The notes beneath the pieces are model-generated. The model saw only the letters and a program-made list of their open reading frames with translations. It made no database searches and was not told the origin of the DNA. From the NCBI GenBank assembly GCA_003250355.1, contig QKGS01000077.1, positions 62,001-126,000 of the forward strand: a DNA stretch of 64,000 bases. The letters are read 5' to 3'. The position numbers and the translations under genes are program-made. Source of the DNA: Bacteroidota bacterium. GTDB lineage: Bacteria; Bacteroidota; Bacteroidia; Bacteroidales; SZUA-534. The number at the start of each line of letters is the position of its first letter. The first letter of the stretch is position 1. Shown here piece after piece: positions 1 to 8,443 of this stretch.

Positions 1-1
1 T

Positions 2-3000
2 TATACCCATACATTAAATAAAAATAATTTTGACCCAATAATTGATAAGTGCAAAAAACTAAATCTGCTTAATTATCAGGGGCAAAAAGCTAAGTTAATT
101 TTTGTTCCTGTATATTTAAATGGTGATGATGGTATATTTAATATGCACTACTACAACCTGTTAAGTGGTTTTGATTTAACTGCATTTCCATCGTATTATG
201 AACCATGGGGATATACCCCGCTTGAAAGTGTTGCTGTTGGTGTTCCTACATTTACAACTACACTTGCCGGATTCGGTCAATGGATGAAAGGTATGACCTC
301 TGGTATTCTTGACGGTCTTGAAGTACTTGAGCGTAAGGAAAACAACTACAACGAAGTTGTAGACAAACTAATAGAAGCTATTGACCAAATATGTAAAGCC
401 TCGAAAGACGATAAAGCTTTAATAAGAAAAAGAGCAACAGAGCTGGCAAAAGAGACTGTATGGGATAAATTCAAAACACACTATTTGAATGCATACGACA
501 AATCAATAATAATATCATTAACTAAAGAAAAAACAGCTAACACTAATTTAAGTGCGCGTACTATGGACACAAAACATCAAACTAACGAACCAAACTGGCG
601 CAAGATGAAGATAAACTCCAACTTGCCTGAAAGATTAAAAGCCCTTGAAGAATTATCAATGAACCTATGGTGGTGTTGGAATTACGAAGCTATTGAACTA
701 TTTGAAGAGATATCGCCAAGTTTATGGTTAAAAAGAGAAAAGAATCCTATTTCTTTACTTAATATAGTAACATCTACTCGTCTTGAAGAACTGGCTAAAG
801 ATAAAAAATACCTGGAAAGACTTGACAAGGTATATAAAAAATTTAGCGACTACATGAATGAACCTGCCAGAACCGATATGCCAAATATTGCATATTTTAG
901 TATGGAATATGGTTTAACCGATAATTTAAAAATATTCTCGGGAGGTTTAGGTATTCTTGCCGGTGACTACATAAAAGAAGCGAGTGATTGCAACATACCA
1001 ATGAATGCTTTCGGATTTCTTTATAAATACGGATACTTTACACAAGAACTAACAATTTCCGGGGCACAACAAGCAAATCTTGTAGCTCAGAAATTTTCAT
1101 CGTTGCCTCTTAATCCTGTATACGATGAAATTAGAAGACCACTAACAATAGAATTAAACTTACCCGGACGTATAGTTAAAGCAAAAGTATGGCGAGTTGA
1201 TGTAGGTAGAGTTAAACTATACCTTTTAGATACTGACCATGGCGATAATTCTCCTGAAGATAAAGCTATTACTCACCAGCTTTACGGTGGCGACTGGGAA
1301 AACCGTTTAAAACAAGAAATGTTCCTTGGTCTTGGAGGTATAAGAGCAATAAATAAAATGGGGCTTAAGCCTGATATATACCACTGTAATGAAGGACATG
1401 CGGCGTTAATTAATGTTGAGCGATTAACAGACCTTGTTCAACATGAAAACCTTACATACGATGAAGCTCTTGAAGTTGTTAAAGGTTCTTCATTGTTCAC
1501 AACACATACACCTGTTCCTGCAGGTCACGATGCTTTTACCGAAGATCTTATTAGAACTTACTTGCGTCATGTTCCTGAACGCTTAAAAGTTGACTGGAAT
1601 ACCTTCCTTAACTTAGGTAGAGGAAATAAAGATAACCCTGAAGAAAAATTCTCAATGAGCGTGCTTGCAGCAAGAACTTCGCAGGAAATGAACGGTGTAA
1701 GTAAACTTCATGGCGATGTAAGTAAAGATATGTTCCAGTACTTATGGAAAGGTTACACTCCCGACGAATTACACATAGACTATGTAACCAACGGTGTACA
1801 TTATTATACCTGGACTGCAAAAGTATGGCAACAACTATACGAAAAAGAATTTGGCAACGGATTCTTACAAGATATGTCAAATAAGAAATACTGGACTAAA
1901 ATATTTGATGTTGCCGATAGTAAAATATGGGAGATAAGAAACGAACTACGTGCCAACCTAATTGATTATATTAAAGATCGTTTCGAAGAGACATATATTC
2001 GTCGTCATGAAAGTCCGAAATTAATTGTTGATATTCAAAATACAATTAACCCTAAAACACTTACAATTGGTTTTGCTCGTCGTTTTGCTACATATAAGCG
2101 TGCTCACCTAATATTTAGCGATATAGAACGCTTAAAGAAAATTGTTAATAATCCGGAGCGTCCTGTACAGTTCTTATTTGCCGGTAAGGCTCACCCTGCC
2201 GATGGAGCAGGTCAAGACCTAATAAAGCATATTGTTGAAATATCGCGTCAACCTGAATTTGCCGGTAAAATTATATTCCTTGAGAACTATGATATGGAAC
2301 TTGCCAAGCGACTGGTTAGAGGCGTTGACGTATGGTTGAATAACCCTACCCGACCGCTTGAAGCCAGTGGAACCAGTGGTCAAAAGGCTGAAATGAACGG
2401 AGTTCTTAACTTTAGTGTTCTTGACGGATGGTGGGTTGAAGGTTACAGAGAAAAAGCCGGATGGGCTCTTTCTGAAAAACGGGCATATCATAATCAGGAT
2501 TTCCAAAACCAATTAGATGCAGCTACTATTTACAGTATTCTCGAAAACGAGATAGTTCCATTGTATTACGATAGAAATAAAGATGGTGTTCCTGTAGAAT
2601 GGGTTCAATATATTAAGCGTTCAATTGCCGATATTGCTCCAGACTATACTACAAAACGTATGCTCGATGACTATATTTCTAAATTCTATTTAAAACTTAA
2701 AGAAAGAAACACCTTAGTTACCGGCAATAATTATAAGAATGCTATTGAACTTACTAACTGGAAAGCTAACTTCATTAATAACTGGGATAATATTGAAGTA
2801 GTTTCTGTAGACTTCCCTAATACTCTTAAAACACCATATAAAACAGGTGAAAATTATAGAGGCGAAGTTACTCTTGACCTAAAAGGACTTGATGAAAATG
2901 AAGTAGGCATTGAAATGGTATTTACAATAGCCGGTAGAAACAGAACTATTGATTGCAAGCCATTGAAAGTTACTAAAAAGGTGGATTCTTTAGTGTTCTA

Positions 3001-3115
3001 TGAAGTAATTTTTGAATTAAATAAACCGGGGTCATATGATTTTGGATTGAGAATATATCCTAAAAATGATTTATTACCTCACCGTCAGGATTTCCCGATA
3101 TTACGTTGGATATAG
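2..3115 (+). CDS. Glycogen synthase (GT3) / alpha-glucan phosphorylase (GT35) fusion, 5' end outside window
   Basis: The frame is open from the first codon of the window, so the gene starts upstream; 1037 residues are visible. The first part is the end of a eukaryote-like glycogen synthase: EPWGYTPLES near nt 200-230 is the acceptor-site motif of GT3 enzymes. A linker and DUF3417-type segment begins near nt 600 (MNLWWCWNYEA), followed by a short-form alpha-glucan phosphorylase with FSMEYGL, HTPVPAGHDAF and the pyridoxal-phosphate lysine in GTSGQKAEMNG (Lys codon 2384-2386). Known for the families: GT3 extends glycogen from nucleotide sugar, GT35 releases glucose-1-phosphate. Inference: one polypeptide handles both building and breaking of storage glycogen in the cytoplasm. 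The fusion is typical of Bacteroidota. A hairpin terminator follows the stop. Confidence 0.93.
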   Translation, partial: YTHTLNKNNFDPIIDKCKKLNLLNYQGQKAKLIFVPVYLNGDDGIFNMHYYNLLSGFDLTAFPSYYEPWGYTPLESVAVGVPTFTTTLAGFGQWMKGMTSGILDGLEVLERKENNYNEVVDKLIEAIDQICKASKDDKALIRKRATELAKETVWDKFKTHYLNAYDKSIIISLTKEKTANTNLSARTMDTKHQTNEPNWRKMKINSNLPERLKALEELSMNLWWCWNYEAIELFEEISPSLWLKREKNPISLLNIVTSTRLEELAKDKKYLERLDKVYKKFSDYMNEPARTDMPNIAYFSMEYGLTDNLKIFSGGLGILAGDYIKEASDCNIPMNAFGFLYKYGYFTQELTISGAQQANLVAQKFSSLPLNPVYDEIRRPLTIELNLPGRIVKAKVWRVDVGRVKLYLLDTDHGDNSPEDKAITHQLYGGDWENRLKQEMFLGLGGIRAINKMGLKPDIYHCNEGHAALINVERLTDLVQHENLTYDEALEVVKGSSLFTTHTPVPAGHDAFTEDLIRTYLRHVPERLKVDWNTFLNLGRGNKDNPEEKFSMSVLAARTSQEMNGVSKLHGDVSKDMFQYLWKGYTPDELHIDYVTNGVHYYTWTAKVWQQLYEKEFGNGFLQDMSNKKYWTKIFDVADSKIWEIRNELRANLIDYIKDRFEETYIRRHESPKLIVDIQNTINPKTLTIGFARRFATYKRAHLIFSDIERLKKIVNNPERPVQFLFAGKAHPADGAGQDLIKHIVEISRQPEFAGKIIFLENYDMELAKRLVRGVDVWLNNPTRPLEASGTSGQKAEMNGVLNFSVLDGWWVEGYREKAGWALSEKRAYHNQDFQNQLDAATIYSILENEIVPLYYDRNKDGVPVEWVQYIKRSIADIAPDYTTKRMLDDYISKFYLKLKERNTLVTGNNYKNAIELTNWKANFINNWDNIEVVSVDFPNTLKTPYKTGENYRGEVTLDLKGLDENEVGIEMVFTIAGRNRTIDCKPLKVTKKVDSLVFYEVIFELNKPGSYDFGLRIYPKNDLLPHRQDFPILRWI

Positions 3116-3130
3116 TATCTTTCATATCTC

Positions 3131-3167
3131 AAAAAGCTGTCAATCTTAGGTTTGACAGCTTTTTTTT
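3131..3167 (+). terminator. Intrinsic terminator after the glycogen gene
   Basis: A perfect 13-bp stem (3131-3143 with 3152-3164) and an 8-nt loop run into a T tract. It lies 15 nt after the stop codon and separates the glycogen gene from the RDD gene. Confidence 0.9.
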
Positions 3168-3239
3168 GCATCCTATGTAACCTTTATCAAATTATTTACA
3201 TCTAACTTACATTAATTACTTTTTAACAAAACATAAACT

Positions 3240-3785
3240 ATGGACAACAGAATTGGATTTGGAACACGACTTGGTGCCTTTTTACTTGATCTAGTTTTTA
3301 CTTTAATGGCAACATATATTGTAGTAAAACTATTTGAATCAACATTTGAAAGTATGGTTAATTTCAACAAATTTGAAGAACAACAGTTAAACTTATTATC
3401 GTCGAATGACAGTTTGTGGTTTTTTACTGTTTTATTACCAATAGGAGCTGTAATAATTGGATTTATATACAACATAATAGAAGGAATTACAGGACAAACT
3501 CCCGGTAAAATGCTCCTTAAAATAAGGATTTATAACCAAGACGGAACTAATGCAGACACCAATAAACTAATGATAAGATTTATACTTAAAAACATTGGTT
3601 CTATTGCCGGAATTATAAGTTTAGTTATTTCATATAAATCTATTGATATTACAGGACAGTTACTCGGTATTATAATATTTATAGGTTGCTTTTTTGTTCT
3701 TGGCGAATCAAAACTTGCGTTGCATGATATGATAGCTAAGACTGCCGTTTATAAAACCGTAAAAGAAGAACCTCAGCAAGAATAA
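3240..3785 (+). CDS. RDD family membrane protein
   Basis: The protein has 181 residues. The N-terminal GTRLGAFLLDLVF carries the Arg and Asp that define RDD proteins, and TPGKMLLKIRI after the second membrane span is the other conserved block. About four membrane segments are visible (near residues 13-30, 58-80, 115-135 and 142-158). The molecular role of RDD proteins is mostly unknown; some are linked to ion transport. It reads alone from its own ATG. Its last 50 nt overlap the end of the convergent BatA-like gene, so both C-termini are encoded on opposite strands of the same DNA. Confidence 0.8.
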   Translation: MDNRIGFGTRLGAFLLDLVFTLMATYIVVKLFESTFESMVNFNKFEEQQLNLLSSNDSLWFFTVLLPIGAVIIGFIYNIIEGITGQTPGKMLLKIRIYNQDGTNADTNKLMIRFILKNIGSIAGIISLVISYKSIDITGQLLGIIIFIGCFFVLGESKLALHDMIAKTAVYKTVKEEPQQE

Positions 3786-5763
3786 ATAGCAATACAAGCC
3801 AAAGCATTAGTCTATGTATATAAATACCACTCTCCCATTCTTTTGCTTTGGTTTCTATTATTTCTTCGCTTGTTATTGTATTTATGTTCAACTTAGTGAG
3901 TTTTTCTTTTAGCTCAGACTCTGAATATTGCGCAATTTTTGATTCTTTTCTATTATCATTTACTGATACTATTTCAGATACTCTCTCATTTGAAACTATA
4001 TTATAGTGTCCGGCATTAATGTATTCAGAATGAATGCCTATTTTAGTACCCGATGTAAAAAGCTCAGGGTAAATAGTTTTATCACCTCCTTGCTCCCTTA
4101 TAATTACATTACCTCCATTATCATTCTTATCTATCTCTAATACTATGAGTGGTTCTATAACTCTATACAATGAAAATATACCGCCACTCTGCAAAGCACT
4201 ATTATAAAGGAAAGGAACGAATACCGGATGAATAATTATATTGGTACACTCTTCGCTGAATGGTAAAGCTGATAAATACACCTCACCCTTGCCTGCATTA
4301 TAATGATTTAGAACAGATATACCTGACTCTGATTTCAGAAGTACATCTGAAACGGTTCTGCTATTTGAAAAAATATTAAAGTATCCTGAAAAATATGGAA
4401 GATTAGCTTTATCGGGATGTTTGCTAAAAGCATTTTCAAAAATTCGATGCTGATAATTTATATAAGATACCTGACCTTTATTTTGAACAAAATCTCCCAA
4501 ACAAGGTATACCTATTCTATTGCATAATTGACAGTACTCCTGAATATTTATTTTATCGGAAGGAGCTATTAATACACTCCCTCCATTCAAAATATATTTT
4601 TCCAAATTTGTTGCCAGCCCATTTGTAATACTATATAGCCCATCAACTACAATCATTTTATATGAATTAAAAGTATTGTAAGGAATTGTTAATGAACTTG
4701 TAATATCTGCATCAAAATAACTATCTGATTGAAATAGCTTAAATGGATAACTCCCTGAATTATCAGAAATGACTAATACTTTCAATCGTGGGGAAATACT
4801 ATAATTAAAATAGAGTGTATTATCAAATGTAACCGGAAAGTCACTTATTGATACTTTTCCGTAAAAATTACCATATCTGCGATGTATAAATGGTATACTA
4901 ACAACCGAATCGTTATTGGGTTGAATATTAACATTTAATGCTCCTTTCAATGTATCGTTTATAAAAAGCTGAACAGGCAAATCGATTAATTCATCGGGAG
5001 AGTCATTGGTTATTCTTATTAACAGTTTCTCTTCTTTACCTATATATTGCCCGGGACTTTCAAACCATAATGAATCTACAATTACATTTGAGCTAATATT
5101 CTGTTTCAAAAAAATTGCAAAATAACTTACCTCCTCATTAATATTAAGTTTATCAATATCAGATGTGCTTTTTTGAAAGTCGGAAATCATAAATAATATA
5201 TGCTCATTAAGTGAGTCGTTACTAACTATTACATTGTTATGATAATTAATTATTTCTGAAATATTACGTACACTTTTTGAGATTTTCACACTTTGCAACC
5301 AGTCAATAATCTGATCTTTTTCAACTACATTTTTGTACTCAGAATTAAAATCATTTGTAATTAAGTTAAACTTTGTGCCCGGAGAAAAGGAGTGAATGCT
5401 TTCTATGGCTTTAATTTTAGCAAGCTCTATTAATGGCCCCTTAACGCCGGTATTTTCCATACTAAATGAATTATCTATATATAGTGACACTACTTTATTT
5501 CTTCCTGTTTCAACTTTATAATTATCCGGAATATATGGTCGAGCAAATGCTAATACCAAAAATACAATTGCCAATATTCTTGAAACTAGTACCAAAATAT
5601 TTCTGAGTGTCGATTTTGATTTTGAATCTTTCTTAATGGATTGCAAAAAACTTACATTGCTGAAATATACAAGCTTGTAACGTCTGAAATTAAAAAGATG
5701 TATTAATACCGGTACTATAATCAGGCTCAAAGCCCACAGGAATTGAGGATAAATAAATTTCAT
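3736..5763 (-). CDS. BatA-like membrane protein with von Willebrand A domain
   Basis: The protein has 675 residues. The first 80 residues form the double-membrane-span N-terminal domain typical of Bacteroidota BatA proteins (FIYPQFLWALSLIIVPVLIH, then the FRRYK positive patch). A VWA fold follows with the metal-site motif DNSFS (Asp97, Ser99, Ser101). A long periplasmic beta-rich middle and one C-terminal membrane span ending in RFYKRQS complete it. Family knowledge: these proteins belong to the aerotolerance/Bat group and probably hold protein complexes at the inner membrane; the precise job is not established. It starts 9 nt after the TonB receptor stop, so the two are probably co-transcribed. 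Its 3' end overlaps the RDD gene. Confidence 0.82.
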   Translation of the reverse strand: MKFIYPQFLWALSLIIVPVLIHLFNFRRYKLVYFSNVSFLQSIKKDSKSKSTLRNILVLVSRILAIVFLVLAFARPYIPDNYKVETGRNKVVSLYIDNSFSMENTGVKGPLIELAKIKAIESIHSFSPGTKFNLITNDFNSEYKNVVEKDQIIDWLQSVKISKSVRNISEIINYHNNVIVSNDSLNEHILFMISDFQKSTSDIDKLNINEEVSYFAIFLKQNISSNVIVDSLWFESPGQYIGKEEKLLIRITNDSPDELIDLPVQLFINDTLKGALNVNIQPNNDSVVSIPFIHRRYGNFYGKVSISDFPVTFDNTLYFNYSISPRLKVLVISDNSGSYPFKLFQSDSYFDADITSSLTIPYNTFNSYKMIVVDGLYSITNGLATNLEKYILNGGSVLIAPSDKINIQEYCQLCNRIGIPCLGDFVQNKGQVSYINYQHRIFENAFSKHPDKANLPYFSGYFNIFSNSRTVSDVLLKSESGISVLNHYNAGKGEVYLSALPFSEECTNIIIHPVFVPFLYNSALQSGGIFSLYRVIEPLIVLEIDKNDNGGNVIIREQGGDKTIYPELFTSGTKIGIHSEYINAGHYNIVSNERVSEIVSVNDNRKESKIAQYSESELKEKLTKLNINTITSEEIIETKAKEWESGIYIHRLMLWLVLLFILAEVLLLRFYKRQS

Positions 5764-5772
5764 AATAAAAAC

Positions 5773-8241
5773 TTATAATTCTACCATAAATTTTAAGTTA
5801 AACCTTCGCCCTGTAAGCCCGTTTTCAACTGCATACATAGCTCCACTATAGTCGCTTACCCACTCGTACGACATGGTATTTCTACGGTTAAACATATTGA
5901 ATATTTCGACCGATAACCATGATTGCTCTACATAATGTAGTATATGCCCTTTAGGATATTTTTTATCGACGCTTTTAAGTATTCGCGAAAAACCTAAATC
6001 GACACGTTGATATGGTTTCATTCTATTCTTACTGCTATAGGACGGCGACAACGGAAAACCAAAAGGTAAGCCTGAACCAAAATTTATTTGAATATTCATT
6101 TTATATTTCGGATTCATAGGCAAATAATCTTGAAAAAACACTCCAACATTAACTCTCTGATCGGTAGGTCGCGGAGTAAAACCGGGCTCATTAAAAACTG
6201 TATTGCCATTTGCGTCGGTTGTGTATTCTCCATCGTTACGGAGGTTTTCTTGTGTTTGCATAACCGACAAACTAAACCATGACTCTACTCCGGGGACAAA
6301 TTCACCGTTTAGCTTCATATCAATACCTGCGGCATAACCGTCGGAATTATTGTATCCCTGATACATTACCCTAACGTTGTCCATTGAATAAGGTATCAGA
6401 TCGTTCAATACTTTGTAGTAAACCTCGGTTACTAGTTTGAAAGGGTTTCCCCATTTTGTGAAATTATAATCGCTACCCAATACAAAATGTATTGACTTTT
6501 GCGACTTAATATCTTTATTGAGGCTAACCTCTGTTAGACCGTAATTATGAGTTGTTAGAAGGCGAATTTCTTTATAAAAAGAGGGCTGATAGTACAAACC
6601 TGTTGAAAACCTGAAGAGTATATCTTTCTCCCAATATGGTTTATAACTAATATTAGCTCTTGGACTTAATACAAACTCATTACTAAAATCCCAGTAAGTG
6701 CCACGCAACCCTATTGAAAAGCCCACATCGCCCGATACTATATTATACGAGTAACTACTCTGAACATAAGCTGAATAACGATGCGAAAGCAGATAGTTTT
6801 TACCTTTTATTGAATAATTAAGCTGAACTATTGAATCGGAAACAGGTACTGAATAACCGGCAGAATCTACAAATTTCCATTCGCTCAAGTCGTCTTCAAT
6901 TTCTTCACGCTGAGCCTTAACGCCCCAATTCCATTTTAATCCACCTTTATCGAATTCTCCTTTGTGTTCAACACTATAAACATTTGCTATTAAATAATTA
7001 CGAGCATGTTCTAAATACGATCCCTGACCAACATTAAGGACACTATCGCCGGCTTTATCGGATGTGAAATCCTGACTAACCTCGTTTATCCAGTAATAAC
7101 TGTGTATGTCGAATGTCTCTTGTTCATTGGTATGAAATGCAGAAGTAATGAGTTTTAATTCTAAATTATTGTTAACATCATAATCGAATGAAACTGCTCC
7201 CAAATATGTATTGAACATATCGTGTTCATTGCCATCGAAGTACATTCTCAACTCTAAAGGTTTGCCAATAGTTCCAAACTTTGTTCTTCGGTTCTGTGGT
7301 ACAAAGTTATACTGATTCTGTGTTATATTACCAAGTATTCCAACTTCAATTTTATTGGTTATTTTACCTGTAAGGTATGTTTGAAAGTCGATAAACTTTG
7401 GGGTATAATCGCCTTCTGTTTCCATTGTGTTTAATACATATTCTGTCGATTTATAACGAAATCCGCTAATATGAGTAAACCGATTATTTTTTGTTGCTCC
7501 TTCGAGCATTACTGATCCTCCCATTAGATTGGCCCACACTTTTGCTCCAAACTCTGTTGGCTTTTTATATTTAATATCAAGTACCGACGACATTTTATCG
7601 CCATATACTGCTCCAAAACCGCCGGCTGAAAATAGTATCCCCGATACCATATCGGAATTGACAAAACTCATTCCCTCTTGCTGTCCTGAACGGACAAGAA
7701 ACGGACGGTATATTTCTATATCATTTACATAAACAAGATTTTCATCGAAACTACCTCCGCGAACTGAGTATTGTGAACTTAATTCATTGGTTGATGATAC
7801 TCCCGGTAATGTTTTAAGTATACTTTCAAAATTTCCCGAGGCATCGGTTATTACATTCATAACCTTAGGGTCGAGCCTGGAAAGTGTTGTACTACGCACC
7901 ATTTGGTCTTCAATTACTACCTGTCCCAACTCTTTTGAATCGGTCTGAAGCTTTATATCAAGATATTTTCTTTCATTAGGATGTAAAATTATCTCCTGCT
8001 TATAAACCGCAAACCCTACGCTCGATACTCCAATAGTTATAGCTTCATTAGCCGGTATCTGAAATTCAAAACTACCATCGTTTGCCGATGATGTTCCTAT
8101 TGTTTTACCCACAATTGTAATATTTGCAAATTCCAGGGGTCTGTTATTGTTATCAACTACTTTACCATGCAATACTGCATTTTGTGAAAACAAATTAACT
8201 GAACTAATAAATAGTATAACGAATATTATAAAAGGCCTCAC
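5773..8241 (-). CDS. TonB-dependent outer-membrane receptor with carboxypeptidase-D-like N-terminal domain
   Basis: The protein has 822 residues. A signal peptide (about residues 1-19, ending SVNLFS) is followed by a CarboxypepD-regulatory-like domain (HGKVVDNNNRPLEFANI), a plug domain (residues near 125-230; LPGVSS and SVRGGSFDENLVYVN) and a 22-strand-type barrel to the C-terminus. The start is GTG: the codon immediately before it is a stop (TGA) and no other start precedes the signal peptide. No SusD-like partner is adjacent, so it is not an obvious glycan-uptake locus. It faces the divergent feoB gene, which hints at a metal or cofactor substrate, but that is inference only. A -7 box lies at 8265-8272. 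Confidence 0.88.
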   Translation of the reverse strand: MRPFIIFVILFISSVNLFSQNAVLHGKVVDNNNRPLEFANITIVGKTIGTSSANDGSFEFQIPANEAITIGVSSVGFAVYKQEIILHPNERKYLDIKLQTDSKELGQVVIEDQMVRSTTLSRLDPKVMNVITDASGNFESILKTLPGVSSTNELSSQYSVRGGSFDENLVYVNDIEIYRPFLVRSGQQEGMSFVNSDMVSGILFSAGGFGAVYGDKMSSVLDIKYKKPTEFGAKVWANLMGGSVMLEGATKNNRFTHISGFRYKSTEYVLNTMETEGDYTPKFIDFQTYLTGKITNKIEVGILGNITQNQYNFVPQNRRTKFGTIGKPLELRMYFDGNEHDMFNTYLGAVSFDYDVNNNLELKLITSAFHTNEQETFDIHSYYWINEVSQDFTSDKAGDSVLNVGQGSYLEHARNYLIANVYSVEHKGEFDKGGLKWNWGVKAQREEIEDDLSEWKFVDSAGYSVPVSDSIVQLNYSIKGKNYLLSHRYSAYVQSSYSYNIVSGDVGFSIGLRGTYWDFSNEFVLSPRANISYKPYWEKDILFRFSTGLYYQPSFYKEIRLLTTHNYGLTEVSLNKDIKSQKSIHFVLGSDYNFTKWGNPFKLVTEVYYKVLNDLIPYSMDNVRVMYQGYNNSDGYAAGIDMKLNGEFVPGVESWFSLSVMQTQENLRNDGEYTTDANGNTVFNEPGFTPRPTDQRVNVGVFFQDYLPMNPKYKMNIQINFGSGLPFGFPLSPSYSSKNRMKPYQRVDLGFSRILKSVDKKYPKGHILHYVEQSWLSVEIFNMFNRRNTMSYEWVSDYSGAMYAVENGLTGRRFNLKFMVEL

Positions 8242-8264
8242 TCAGTATGTTTTTTAAAGAAAAG

Positions 8265-8272
8265 CAAATGTA
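8265..8272 (-). promoter_or_regulatory. Probable -7 box of the TonB receptor
   Basis: On the minus strand the sequence reads TACATTTG, a full match to the Bacteroidota TAnnTTTG element, 23 nt before the GTG start. The -33 position carries TTT rather than TTG. The same octamer is found in front of rex. Confidence 0.45.
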
Positions 8273-8304
8273 CTTTTTTTATTGGTTTTGTAAAATGAGA
8301 ACGT

Positions 8305-8324
8305 GTATTAAGTATTAAGTATTG
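8305..8324 (+). repeat. Tandem GTATTAA heptamer
   Basis: Two exact GTATTAA copies plus a partial third (GTATTG) lie in the divergent gap between the TonB receptor and feoB. They run into the 12-nt palindrome ATTGTTAACAAT (8321-8332). Confidence 0.8.
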
Positions 8325-8409
8325 TTAACAATTGGGAAATTGATTTTCACTTGTCATAAAACAGGAAAAGTATTTATTTCAATTCAGTCTAAATTAAAAA
8401 AGAAATTAT

Positions 8410-8417
8410 TATTTTTG
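8410..8417 (+). promoter_or_regulatory. Possible -7 box of feoB
   Basis: TATTTTTG matches TAnnTTTG and sits 26 nt before the feoB ATG. No TTG is seen at the -33 position, so this is tentative. Confidence 0.3.
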
Positions 8418-8443
8418 ATACTCATATATTCATAAACTAAACA

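Noticed and set aside
1608-1880. Antisense frames inside glgP-like, feoB, aconitase, ligA and CotH genes
   Set aside because: They lie entirely within well-supported genes on the other strand, lack starts with promoters and have compositions expected of shadow frames.
8321-8332. ATTGTTAACAAT as a Rex operator upstream of feoB
   Set aside because: It lacks the two TTGTGA-like half-sites separated by a spacer that Rex sites need; the palindrome is short and AT-rich.
8242-8443. A Fur or cobalamin-riboswitch control region for the receptor and feoB
   Set aside because: No 19-bp Fur-like dyad and none of the conserved B12-box bases were found.
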